DNA of 64,000 nt, taken from Bacteroidota bacterium. Lineage in GTDB: Bacteria; Bacteroidota; Bacteroidia; Bacteroidales; Bacteroidaceae. A model generated the notes under the pieces. It saw only the letters and a program-made list of their open reading frames with translations. It was not told the origin of the DNA and searched no databases. The translations under genes were made by a program, and so were the position numbers. Numbering within the stretch: the first letter of the stretch is position 1; each line of letters starts with the position of its first letter. Of this stretch, positions 55,622-64,000 are shown in pieces. Location: NCBI GenBank assembly GCA_023425865.1, contig JAFABV010000021.1, positions 9,036 to 73,035 on the forward strand, written 5' to 3'.

Positions 55622-57148
55622 TTATGGATTGGTAGTTTCTGCATCGTATTCCGTAGTAGGAACGGGCAGCACATATTCGTTTTCAGTCATCGCCGAGGGA
55701 CTGAACATCATATCTGACGTGCCTAAACGCTTGTAGACATAGAACATCACACCCTCGCCAAAGAACTCGCGGCGATACTCGTCGACAATATTGTACTGCA
55801 CCTCTCCGAGCGAGTAGAAATCGTCGGTGACGTTTACGTTGTGCGAAGCCATGTAGGTTTTCCACAACTGGTTGGCCTCGTTCAGGTCGGTGGTGGTCTC
55901 CATGGCTATGAGATAAATCTCCGACAGGCGAATGATGGGCATCACCTGTATCTTGGTGAGCAAGGTCGACAGGTCTGAGGCGCTGCTGTAGGCGTTGGTA
56001 TCGTAGTAATACTTACGCAGCGTGGGATAACGGTTACCCATGGCATCGACCGTATTATGATTCCAAGTGTAAAGATAGCGGTTGTCGCTGGCCGTGTTTA
56101 CACCCCAATAGATCATCCAGTCGAGCGACATCTCGTCAACATAGAGCATCGAGCTGCGGTCTACCTGTATCGAGTTGTCACCGCCCAAAAGTGAGTGAGC
56201 ATAGTCGGCAAGACTGCGGTTGCTCAGTCCGAAGAGGGTTTCGCCGGGCAGGGTGTAATAGCCGTTGGGAATATCGGTCAGGCCGGAGAGCGACTTGCCG
56301 CTGTTCTCGATGATATCCATAGCCAACTGGTGAGCCTTCTCGGTCTGGCCGGTGTAGAGATACAGACGGGCCTTGAGGGCACGCACTGCCTGATAGTTGA
56401 GACGGAACTGACGGTACTGGAAGAAATCGTCGTCTTCCAAGGCATCATTGTCCGACTGGGCCAGGAGTTGCTCAGCGTGGTCGAGGTCTTGCTCCAACAG
56501 CTTGACATAGTCAGAGTAGCTATAGTATGCGGCAATGTCGTTGATGCCGGCCTTCAGGGCGTAGGGCAAAGAGACCTGCTTGACAGCTCCCTGTGGCATC
56601 TGGCCGAAGAGGCGCAGCACGTCCATCTGGCAGAAGGCGCGAAGGGCATAGGCCTCGCCTTCTATGACGTTGCGGGCATCGGTACTCTTGATGGCAGAAC
56701 CATCGGTACCCACATGCTCTATGATCTTATTGGCCTGGGCCACCACGTTGTAGAGTCCGCCATAGATACTCTTCAGGGCAGCCTCGCTATACGTGTTGTC
56801 GTACTGGTGATGCCAGAGATAATACTGCGCGGGAAGTCCCGTCTGGTCGGGTTCGGCCCATAGGCAAGCCAAGTTTTCTATATCGGCCATGGTGAGACGC
56901 TCACCATAAAGGTTGGCACCGGCGAGATCACTATAGCATCCCGACAGGGCATCTTTGAAACCTTGGTAAGTGGTGAAGAGGTCTTTCTCACGTTCCTCGG
57001 TGAGGGGCTTCACGTCGAGCCACTCTGAGCACGATGAAAGCGTGAAGAGGCTGCCCGACAGCAAAGCCACGGCCATGAAGGTATAGCTTCGGGCCTTGCT
57101 CTTCCATGTGGCTGCCTTATTAGACTTATTGAATATGTTGTATGTCAT
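55622..57148 (-). CDS. SusD/RagB-family nutrient-binding lipoprotein
   Basis: A 508-residue surface lipoprotein. The signal sequence ends in the lipobox SSC (FTLSSCSEWLDVKPLTEE), and the SusD fold follows with TPR-like helices (ARNVIEGEAYALRAFCQMDV) and the C-terminal IRLSEIYLIAME segment. It caps the SusC barrel and captures ligand. It lies 57 bases after susC and 13 before the DUF4843 gene. Confidence 0.95.
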   Translation of the reverse strand: MTYNIFNKSNKAATWKSKARSYTFMAVALLSGSLFTLSSCSEWLDVKPLTEEREKDLFTTYQGFKDALSGCYSDLAGANLYGERLTMADIENLACLWAEPDQTGLPAQYYLWHHQYDNTYSEAALKSIYGGLYNVVAQANKIIEHVGTDGSAIKSTDARNVIEGEAYALRAFCQMDVLRLFGQMPQGAVKQVSLPYALKAGINDIAAYYSYSDYVKLLEQDLDHAEQLLAQSDNDALEDDDFFQYRQFRLNYQAVRALKARLYLYTGQTEKAHQLAMDIIENSGKSLSGLTDIPNGYYTLPGETLFGLSNRSLADYAHSLLGGDNSIQVDRSSMLYVDEMSLDWMIYWGVNTASDNRYLYTWNHNTVDAMGNRYPTLRKYYYDTNAYSSASDLSTLLTKIQVMPIIRLSEIYLIAMETTTDLNEANQLWKTYMASHNVNVTDDFYSLGEVQYNIVDEYRREFFGEGVMFYVYKRLGTSDMMFSPSAMTENEYVLPVPTTEYDAETTNP

Positions 57149-57205
57149 ATTTTGAAATCGTGTTTTGTTTACCTTGTTTATGTATTCTCAGTAACAGGCA
57201 GGTCA

Positions 57206-60181
57206 TCAGAAGGTCAGCGTTACCGAGCACTGCACATTGCGGGCGTAAGGATAATCGGTACCACGCTCGTTCTTCACTGATGACCAATAGAACAGGTCTG
57301 AAGCATTGAGACCAAATACCATTGACTCAAGTCCGATGTTGTCGCGCAACCAGGCATTGTTCCAACGATACTGCAGGCTCACGCTCTGCAGTTCGAGCAG
57401 ACGGTCGTCGAAGACGTAACGTGAGGTGGCCTTGCGTGAATAGGGTGAGAAATTGCTGAAGAAGGTTACATCGCCTGGCTTCAACCACCGGTCTGACAAC
57501 ACGCGGCTGTCTACGTTGTGCTGGCCGACCTCTGATGTGGTGACCTCGACGCGGTCGCGCAGAGTCTGGTTATAGGTCTTGCCACCCCAATGATAGCCAA
57601 ACGACACGTTGAACGTGAAATTCTTGTACATCAACATGGTGCGGAAGTTGCCCTGCCAGAGCGGTGTGCTGCTACCCAGGTAGACCTTGTCGTTGGCATT
57701 CCAGGTAGTGGTCATGTTGCCATCACGATCGTAGAAGATCTCATTGCCCGTACTGGGGTCGATACCTGCCGAACGAACGGCATAAATGGCGTTGAGCGGA
57801 CGACCCTCGTAGAAGAGGTTGCTCACTTCTACGTTCTGGGCCAGATACACCTCGTTCTGACGCTTGATGGCATCCGAGAGCTTGGTGATCTCATTCTTGT
57901 TGTACACCAGCTGGGCACCGACCATCAGGTTGAACTCACGTTCGTAGTCACGAATGATATAGGCATTGGCCGAAGCCTCAAAACCCTTGTTGCGCATCTT
58001 ACCCACATTGGCGGTGTAAGACGAGAAACCGGAACTCAGGGGCAGGTCCATGGCCGAAAGGAGGTTGGAAGTATTCTTCACATAATAGTTGAACTCTGCT
58101 GTGACGCGATTCTTGAGCAGACCCATCTCCATACCGATATTCAGCTCCTTGGTCTTCTGCCAGGTAAGCGCAGAATTGCCCAGGCCCATCATGTTGGCAG
58201 CGGCCCAACTCAGGTAGCGGCTGTCTGAATCGTAGCTATAGGTGGTGTACACGCTCTCGGTGGTGAAGTCTTGCGTACCCGTCACACCATAGCTGGCCTT
58301 GAGGCGCAGGTTGCTGAACAGCTTCTGGTTGTTCATGAAGTGCTCATTATGGATGTTCCAACCGATACCCGTACTCCAGAAAGGAGCGAAGCGCTTGTCG
58401 CTGCCAAACTTAGAACTTCCATCCACACGATAGCTCAGGTCTATGTAATAACGATTGTCGTACGTATAGGTGGCGTTGCCCGTAAAACCTACGAGGCGCA
58501 CGGTGTTTTTACTGCCCGAGGGAGAGCTGTCGAGCTGGTACTGCGCGGCATTGCCTATAAAATTGAGGTTGGAGTTGGAGAAGCCCTCTGCCGTAAAGCT
58601 GTAGTTTTCGAGATGCTGCTCAGAGATGCTATAGTCGGCACCTACATAGAGTTGGTGCTTCTCGTTGAAAGTCTTCGAATAGCTCATGGTCAGGTTGCCA
58701 CTGAGCAGATTGTCTTTGCCTGTGCCATAGGTATACGATCCCTTGCGGAGCATACCACTGGCGGTCTGATATACTTCGGCGTTGAACGCAGAGTGCTCGG
58801 CAGGCAGGAAGTAGTCGGAAGAGCGACGGGTGTCGGTGATACCTAACTTCGCGCGAAGACGCAGGGCGTCGGTGATAGACCATTCCACCGAGAAGTTGTT
58901 GATGAAGGTGAAATACTCTGACTTGTTGATCGTATTGAGCGTGGCATCATAGAGTGGATTACCTACGCCCGTAGGACTGTGGTGTATGTCGTCGAAGGTC
59001 TGCACGATATTGCCATCCTCGTCGTAAGGACTATCGTAAGGCTGCATGTTCACGTAATCGGAGAATGAGCCATACTTACTCTCACGGGCATGGTTGCTCG
59101 TCACTGAGGTGTAGTTGCGGAAGATCAGGTTCTTGACCGAATACATGAGGGTGATATCACCATTCAAAGTGCGACGGTTAGAGCCCTTCATGGCACCCTC
59201 GATACCATTATAACCTAACGAGGCTGCCCAGCGGAATGCCTGGGCACCACCATCGAGACGCACATTGTAGTTCTGTCCCACACCGGTGTGTACAGGCTTA
59301 TGAATCCAGTCAATGTCTACGCCGTTGAGCACCTTCTGCAAACGTTCGTTGTAATAACGGTTGTAGAGATACTGTAAAGTTTGGCCGTCGCCATCATAAA
59401 GACCTACGGCTTTTTCAAGCTGCAACTTCTGTGCGGCATTGAGCAGGTCGTAACTACCCAGATCGGGAATCTCGAGTGTCAAACCAGCCTTGGCAGTAAC
59501 ACGCAAGCGACCTTCTTTGGGCTGACGTGTCACCACTACAATGACACCATTGGCACCACGCGAACCGTAAATGGCCGTTGCGGCGGCATCCTTGAGGATG
59601 TTGATGCTTTCGATCTGATCGTCATTGTAGTCCATGAGTTTGGTGAGTGAGATCTCGAAACCATCTAATATAATAAGAGGTGTATTTACCGTCTGGGCCG
59701 CGTTCTGGTTAAACTCCTCCACATTCATAGGCAAAGTCGAAGAACCACGAATGTTAAGGTTGGGCAACACGTTGGGGTTGCTACCGGCAAGATTATTCAC
59801 CGCGAAATTGAGTGAAGCGTCGACGTTCTTCAGGGTCTGCAAGAGATTGGTTCCCCGATACATATCGAGCTGTTCGCGGTTGACCGTAGACACGGCGCCC
59901 GTATAGCTCTCTTTGGCCTTACGGAAAATACCCGTCACAATGACGTCGCCCAGTTCCTTGGTATCGCCTTCGAGTTCAATGCGCATCTCCTTGCTGATAG
60001 GCACACGCTTGGTCTTCATGCCAACGTATGAAACCTCGACCATCTTGTCGGTCGTGAGGTAGTAGTCAAAATGGAATGCGCCATTGACATCGGTCACGGT
60101 CACAACTTGGGTACCGGCCACACGCACCTGCGCGCCGATTACGGGCTCGTTGGTGCCTTTCTCCACTACGTAACCGCCCAC
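57206..60181 (-). pseudogene. SusC/RagA-type TonB-dependent transporter, main part after in-frame TAG
   Basis: The 991-codon main body of a SusC: carboxypeptidase-like regulatory domain (about 1-80), plug with LKDAAATAIYGSRGANGVIV, then a beta-barrel ending NVQCSVTLTF with the usual terminal aromatic residue. In the same frame 115 codons precede it (60185-60529), separated only by TAG at 60185-60187; the reading is ...PSQHL-TAG-AVGGYVVEKG. Without readthrough, the only initiator is GTG at 60181 and the protein would lack a signal peptide, so it could not reach the outer membrane. It is therefore either a nonsense allele or a gene decoded by amber suppression. Confidence 0.75.
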
Positions 60182-60184
60182 GGC

Positions 60185-60529
60185 CTACAAATGCTGGCTG
60201 GGGTCTGGCTTCTGGGTGGAATCGGGGTACCTGACGATATTGACGAACTTGCCGTCAACCGTGAAGCCCAGGTCGGTGTTGGCCAAAGCCTGGCGCAGCA
60301 CCTCGAGTGCCGAAGCATTGTTCACACTGAGCGTGACGTTGTATTTGGACACTTCGTCATAGTTGAACAAGAATTTGTAAGGAGTAGCGCCTTCCAGACG
60401 TTGGAAGACAGAGACGAGAGGCTCATTGCGGAAGGTAATCGTCAAACCCACATCATTCTGCGCATGAAGGGACAATGACGAACAAACCATTGCCACAACA
60501 AGTGTCAGCAACAGAAGCGTTCTTTTCAT
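60185..60529 (-). CDS. SusC N-terminal part: signal peptide and STN domain
   Basis: A 114-residue piece with a signal peptide (about 1-24, LSLHAQ) and a secretin/TonB short N-terminal (STN) domain (about 28-95: TITFRNEPLVSVFQRLEGAT, KYNVTLSVNNASALEVLRQA). STN-bearing SusC proteins usually receive signals through an anti-sigma factor of the FecR type, but no such gene is visible nearby. The frame continues into the SusC body after TAG. As a separate product it would be a soluble periplasmic STN domain. Confidence 0.7.
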   Translation of the reverse strand: MKRTLLLLTLVVAMVCSSLSLHAQNDVGLTITFRNEPLVSVFQRLEGATPYKFLFNYDEVSKYNVTLSVNNASALEVLRQALANTDLGFTVDGKFVNIVRYPDSTQKPDPSQHL

Positions 60530-60841
60530 ACAATTAAGATAAAATATAAAATAATAATAATCTCTTTAATACAACCAATAACAATGAACATGAAGGAATA
60601 GACACACCATGTCAGAATAGAAGGACAAATGTCTTATGCTCGTCATGCCAACAGATGGCTGCCGAGATAAAACCATCATCCTTGACGGACAATTTTAAAT
60701 CTATTATCAAATGATGTTGCAAAGTTAACATTAATCAACGAATAAAGCGAATCTTTATCCGTGTTTTTTCCATTCCTTGCGACATAAAGATAACTTCGGG
60801 CCAACAATTACGTACATCAAGGCACAACAAGGATAGAATGG
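60530..60841. other. leader region of the SusC operon
   Basis: About 310 bases. A -7 box on the minus strand at 60720-60727 implies a leader of roughly 180 nt before the SusC start. No reading frame or known riboswitch pattern was recognised. Confidence 0.5.
60720..60727 (-). promoter_or_regulatory. -7 box of the SusC operon
   Basis: The minus strand reads TAACTTTG. No clear -33 element is present at the right distance, which would fit an activator or ECF-dependent promoter, but this is inference. Confidence 0.4.
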
Positions 60842-62485
60842 TTACATACCAATCTCTCTCACGTGCTGCTCAAACTCCTCACGCGGGCAAATGGCCTTGT
60901 TCTTGATACGAGCTCTATAATTGTATATGGAGTTGGGAGAATAACGCAGGAACTCAGCTATGCGTGAACTCTCTTCAATGCCCAAACGTATCAACGCAAA
61001 AATACGAAGGTCGGTAGTCAACTGATGCTTTGATGTGGTGATAATCCTATAATCGGGTTGCAAAAGCGCATTGAAATCAGAAACAAAGTTGGGAAAGAGG
61101 TTGAGGAACACAGTATCAAAGTTATCGAACAGTTCCCGTATCTCGTCTTCTTTCAGGTCTTCTGAACTGGTCATAATCATCAAATCCTTGATCTGATTGG
61201 CTTTCAACTTGCGGTTGACCTTCATGCGATAGGCATCAAGTTTATCGATATACTCCGAACAAGCACTTAAGAACTTGCCTATATATTCATCCTTTACCTT
61301 GTTCGTTTCACTCAATTTCTTGTTTAGTAGCTCCAACTGTTCATTATTACCTGTCAGTCGATTATTCAATTCGGAGAGCTGGGCGTTGATTCTACTCAAG
61401 TCATTTCGGGCAACCGACAGTTGTTTCTTTTGGCGTGACACATAGATGAAAGAAGCCAACAGAAAGACCGACAGCAAACTAACTGCCACAATCAGCCACC
61501 TGAGCATCGAATTGGAACGACTAAGATTGGCCTTATAGGTATCACTGATGACACCCAACACCGGCGACACGAGCCAACTCCTTAAGTGCGTATTATACCG
61601 TTGCGTACAGTTCCACGAATATTCTATGTATCGATTAGACCGCTCCAAGTCACCCTCAATGCTGAGGATTTTTGCCAGACTCCATAACGAGGCCTGATCC
61701 ATCACCGCATTGCGGATGTCACTCAACGCTGAGAGTGTAAGCCAATACTTACGTTGCTCTGTATCACCCATACCTGAGTAGATTTCTGATCGAAAGAACG
61801 CCATGTTGGCATATTCCGGACTATTCTCTTTCACCTGTTTGAGCCAAACATCACTCAACTTCAGGGCTTGCCGATAATCGCGCTCAGTACATAGCTGCAC
61901 TATCTTACGCCAGAGGAAGAGATTGTCCGTAGGCAAAAGAACATTGCAAAGAGAATCTCTGTAAACATTGGACAGATGATAACTTCGCTGCTTAAGTTCC
62001 TCGTCCTTCGAATAGTAACCCATCTCGCCATAAAGATGGTTACAACAGTAATAATAATCTATCAGCTGCTGCCCTTTGAGGCTCTGGCGATTCACCAAGT
62101 GCAGATACTTCAACGCCTCATTATAAAAGCCGGCAGCAGCGTATTGGTGTGCCAAGGCAATATATGAATCCTGAACCTTGTTATACTGATTCATTTTTTG
62201 GGCAAGACCAACACATATATTAAGGTAATGCAGCGCCGAATCATTCATAAAAGATTTATTAGCATCGTAAAGCCCCCAAGCCAACTCATATTTCGACATA
62301 TTATCGGAAGCCGCGTCATATTGGTTACGCATCGCGGTTATTGCCTCCTGTTTGTCCATAATATAATGTTCGCTCTTCTTAATTTCCCTATCAAGGCACT
62401 GATAAAGAGAATCAAGATTGAAGGCTGCCACTTGCACTGGACAAGGAAAAACCACGATAAGGAAGCAAATAAGAAAATGTTTCAT
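60842..62485 (-). CDS. TPR/transmembrane/HTH regulator (DUF6377-like)
   Basis: A 547-residue regulator. An N-terminal signal sequence (MKHFLICFLIVVFPCPVQVA) leads to a periplasmic TPR-like helical region (about 35-320), one membrane helix (about 327-350), a coiled coil and a C-terminal part resembling DUF6377. Its last 45 residues hold a LuxR-like helix-turn-helix (ESSRIAEFLRYSPNSIYNYR). The layout suggests a one-component membrane sensor. The frame is open to 62677, but the promoter at 62513-62544 requires a start at 62494 or 62485. It lies upstream of the SusC operon on the same strand and divergent from a second SusC. Confidence 0.88.
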   Translation of the reverse strand: MKHFLICFLIVVFPCPVQVAAFNLDSLYQCLDREIKKSEHYIMDKQEAITAMRNQYDAASDNMSKYELAWGLYDANKSFMNDSALHYLNICVGLAQKMNQYNKVQDSYIALAHQYAAAGFYNEALKYLHLVNRQSLKGQQLIDYYYCCNHLYGEMGYYSKDEELKQRSYHLSNVYRDSLCNVLLPTDNLFLWRKIVQLCTERDYRQALKLSDVWLKQVKENSPEYANMAFFRSEIYSGMGDTEQRKYWLTLSALSDIRNAVMDQASLWSLAKILSIEGDLERSNRYIEYSWNCTQRYNTHLRSWLVSPVLGVISDTYKANLSRSNSMLRWLIVAVSLLSVFLLASFIYVSRQKKQLSVARNDLSRINAQLSELNNRLTGNNEQLELLNKKLSETNKVKDEYIGKFLSACSEYIDKLDAYRMKVNRKLKANQIKDLMIMTSSEDLKEDEIRELFDNFDTVFLNLFPNFVSDFNALLQPDYRIITTSKHQLTTDLRIFALIRLGIEESSRIAEFLRYSPNSIYNYRARIKNKAICPREEFEQHVREIGM

Positions 62486-62512
62486 CGAAATCATATAGCA
62501 TTGATAACATGA

Positions 62513-62544
62513 CAAAGATAAGCAATGTTGCACTATATTCCAAA
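62513..62544 (-). promoter_or_regulatory. promoter of the DUF6377-like regulator
   Basis: On the minus strand TTTG (62544-62541), 20 bases, then TATCTTTG (62520-62513), 28 bases before the ATG at 62485. Confidence 0.75.
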
Positions 62545-62716
62545 TTCGGTTGCCCATAATAATTAGCATCTGTCTATATTTTATCGGTAAATATCTATAT
62601 TGTGAAGTAACGCCAAAACCCATAACTCTCTGATAATAAGAGATGATGTATAAACGAAGCAACAAAATTATCCACATCTAACACTTTGCCACATTTAATG
62701 CCTATGGAAAAACGCT

Positions 62717-62755
62717 TAAATTTGCAAATGTACTTCATGTATTACGCTAACTTTG
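62717..62755 (+). promoter_or_regulatory. -7 boxes for the second SusC gene
   Basis: Two plus-strand boxes, TAAATTTG (62717-62724) and TAACTTTG (62748-62755), precede the likely start at 62809. The region 62486-62808 between the divergent genes holds no other gene. Confidence 0.4.
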
Positions 62756-62808
62756 GGCATCCTGAGCCCTCACAAGTCAGGTTACTTTATTTATTTAATA
62801 TTTTCCTA

Positions 62809-63708
62809 ATGAAAGCAAACAACCATTCTATCCAGATGCAGCGATTACCGCTGCTGTTGTTGGCCCTGATGGTCTCGCTCTTGGCTTTTGGACAAAAGGC
62901 ATCAATCAGCGGAACTGTCACCGATGGATCTAAAGAACCCATCATCGGTGCTTCGGTTATCCAACAAGGCACATCGCTCGGTGTGGTGACCGACCTTGAC
63001 GGACATTTCACCATTGAGGTGCAACCCGGTGCGCCACTTACCGTATCTTATGTCGGATACAAAACCGTAACGGTGAAGGCCGCACAGAACATGAGTATCG
63101 TACTCTCGGAAGACGTCAATGTACTTGAAGAGGTCGTAACGATTGGTTATGGTTCCGTCAAGCGTAAAGACGTCACTACGTCTGTGGCAAGTGTTTCCAC
63201 GGAAGACCTTGACACACGGCCTATTGTCTCTGCCGCCCAAGGCATGCAAGGCAAAGCCGCAGGTCTGCAGATCATGCAAGCCAGTGGTCAACCCGGTTCC
63301 TCGCCCACCATACGTGTGCGTGGTACAACTTCATTCAACGGCTCAAACAGTCCTCTGTATGTCGTAGACGGCGTGCCCCTGACGAGCATTGATTTTCTTT
63401 CGGCTGATGATATTGCCGACATCCAGGTTTTGAAAGATGCTTCGAGCGCTGCTATCTATGGTAGCAGGGCTGCCAACGGCGTTATCATCATCAACACCAA
63501 ACAAGGTAAGTCTGGCGAAAGCAAGATTACATTCAACGCCCATTATGCCTTCAACACAGTTCGTGATGACACGAAGGTGCTGAATGCCTGGGAATACAAA
63601 ACGCGAGTTCGGGATAAGATTAGTATGCAAATAGGTCCAATTGCCTTGTCTTTTCCACATGCACAGGCAGTGCCTCTGGTTTGTTGTCAAAGAAGCAGTA
63701 GGCAGTGA
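62809..63708 (+). pseudogene. second SusC/RagA transporter gene, cut by an IS element
   Basis: The first about 265 codons are a normal SusC: signal peptide (MQRLPLLLLALMVSLLAFGQ), regulatory domain from SISGTVTDG, VVTIGYGSVKRKDVTT linker, and plug with LKDASSAAIYGSRAANGVII. Just after FNTVRDDTKVLNAWEYK the sequence runs into the end of an IS element at about 63602 and stays open by chance to 63708. The barrel is missing, so the product is not functional here. The rest of the gene would be expected beyond the IS, outside the window. A frame upstream to 62686 exists, but the methionine at 62809 fits better. Confidence 0.85.
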
Positions 63709-64000
63709 GAGCCGAGCATAGGTTCATGATGAAATTATGTATGGAGCGGTGGCGTGAATGCACGAGGTTTGCTTTGTTCTTGAGTAGTTCGTTAAAGCAT
63801 TCAAAGATGTAGCTTTTTCTGAGTAGAATCTTGTCCCACATGGGCATGAGCTTATTCTTCATGTTGGCCTTGAACCCATGCACGAGATGGTTTCCCTGGT
63901 CGAAAAGACGCTCGAAGAGTTCCTGCTTGATATAGCCTCTGTCGGCGAACACCTTCCCATAGAGTTCCTTGGTGAACACCTCCCACACCCGACTGTCTCG
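63602..64000 (-). mobile_element. IS982-family insertion sequence, 3' end only
   Basis: The element enters the second SusC gene around 63602, where CGCGAGTTCGGGATAAG probably belongs to its terminal inverted repeat. It extends beyond the right edge, so the other end and any target duplication cannot be seen. A near-copy of the outer 29 bases lies at 30650-30678. Confidence 0.75.
63620..64000 (-). CDS. IS982-family transposase, C-terminal part
   Basis: The last about 126 codons of a transposase; the frame is open through the right edge. FADRGYIKQELFERLFDQG, KANMKNKLMPMWDKI, then HSRHRSIHNFIMNL match the C-terminal layout of IS982 DDE transposases: an aspartate-containing strand, a basic stretch and an RHRS block. 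The C-terminus reads TRQLDLFAY. It is on the strand opposite to the disrupted SusC gene. The N-terminal catalytic residues are outside the window. Confidence 0.85.
   Translation of the reverse strand, partial: RDSRVWEVFTKELYGKVFADRGYIKQELFERLFDQGNHLVHGFKANMKNKLMPMWDKILLRKSYIFECFNELLKNKANLVHSRHRSIHNFIMNLCSALTAYCFFDNKPEALPVHVEKTRQLDLFAY

Overview
The window looks like a chromosomal segment from a Bacteroidales genome, most likely Prevotella or a close relative. The basis is the Bacteroidota promoter signature (TTG or TTTG, 19-21 bp, then TAnnTTTG) upstream of many genes, SusC/SusD pairs, Bacteroidales families (DUF4831, DUF4843, DUF3467, DUF6377, DUF4350), lipoprotein signal peptides, and a ribosomal protein cluster in the usual Bacteroidales order. 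The species cannot be fixed from the sequence alone.

Layout. 1-5200: start of a purH-type gene, a small HTH-like protein gene, then a minus-strand group hpt-adk-obgE-pgeF-M23 peptidase. 5500-8200: NAD(P)HX repair enzyme and a DUF4831 protein. 8200-9100: an 8-TM internally duplicated membrane protein interrupted by one in-frame TAG. 9073-9906: a gene-free gap carrying a 23-bp tandem repeat array. 9900-12400: AraC regulator, secreted alpha/beta hydrolase and cyclophilin-like protein. 12500-15900: class II aldolase, FucP-type sugar symporter, aquaporin Z. 16085-25016: a MoxR/DUF58/DUF4350/DUF4129/SpoIIM/RDD cluster ending in a membrane-anchored MutS-like ATPase. 25021-30530: a receiver-PEP-synthase-like protein divergent from glutamate dehydrogenase, then an RlpA protein. 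30531-31294: a second gap with a repeat array and an IS-end relic. 31295-32143: a lipoprotein with a glycine zipper and an EF-hand loop.

32436-50799 is one long minus-strand translation cluster, transcribed rpsL-rpsG-fusA-rpsJ-rplC ... secY-map-infA-rpmJ-rpsM-rpsK-rpsD-rpoA-rplQ. It includes two genes under 60 codons (rpmD, rpmJ). 50800-51465 is a third gap with a third 23-bp repeat array. 51466-60529 holds a DUF3467 gene and a minus-strand outer-membrane uptake operon, SusC-SusD-DUF4843-PKD-like lipoprotein-TlpA, whose SusC is split by an in-frame TAG. 60842-62485 encodes a TPR/TM/HTH (DUF6377) regulator. A divergent second SusC gene at 62809 is cut by an IS982-family element that runs off the right edge.

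The three most unusual signals are: (1) a dispersed family of 23-bp tandem repeats in three separate gaps, built from two alternating dyads about one helical turn apart; (2) two genes each split by a single in-frame TAG followed by GCC, with coding capacity intact on both sides; (3) the MoxR cluster ending in a four-TM MutS-family ATPase. All functional statements are inferred from family resemblance; no searches were run.
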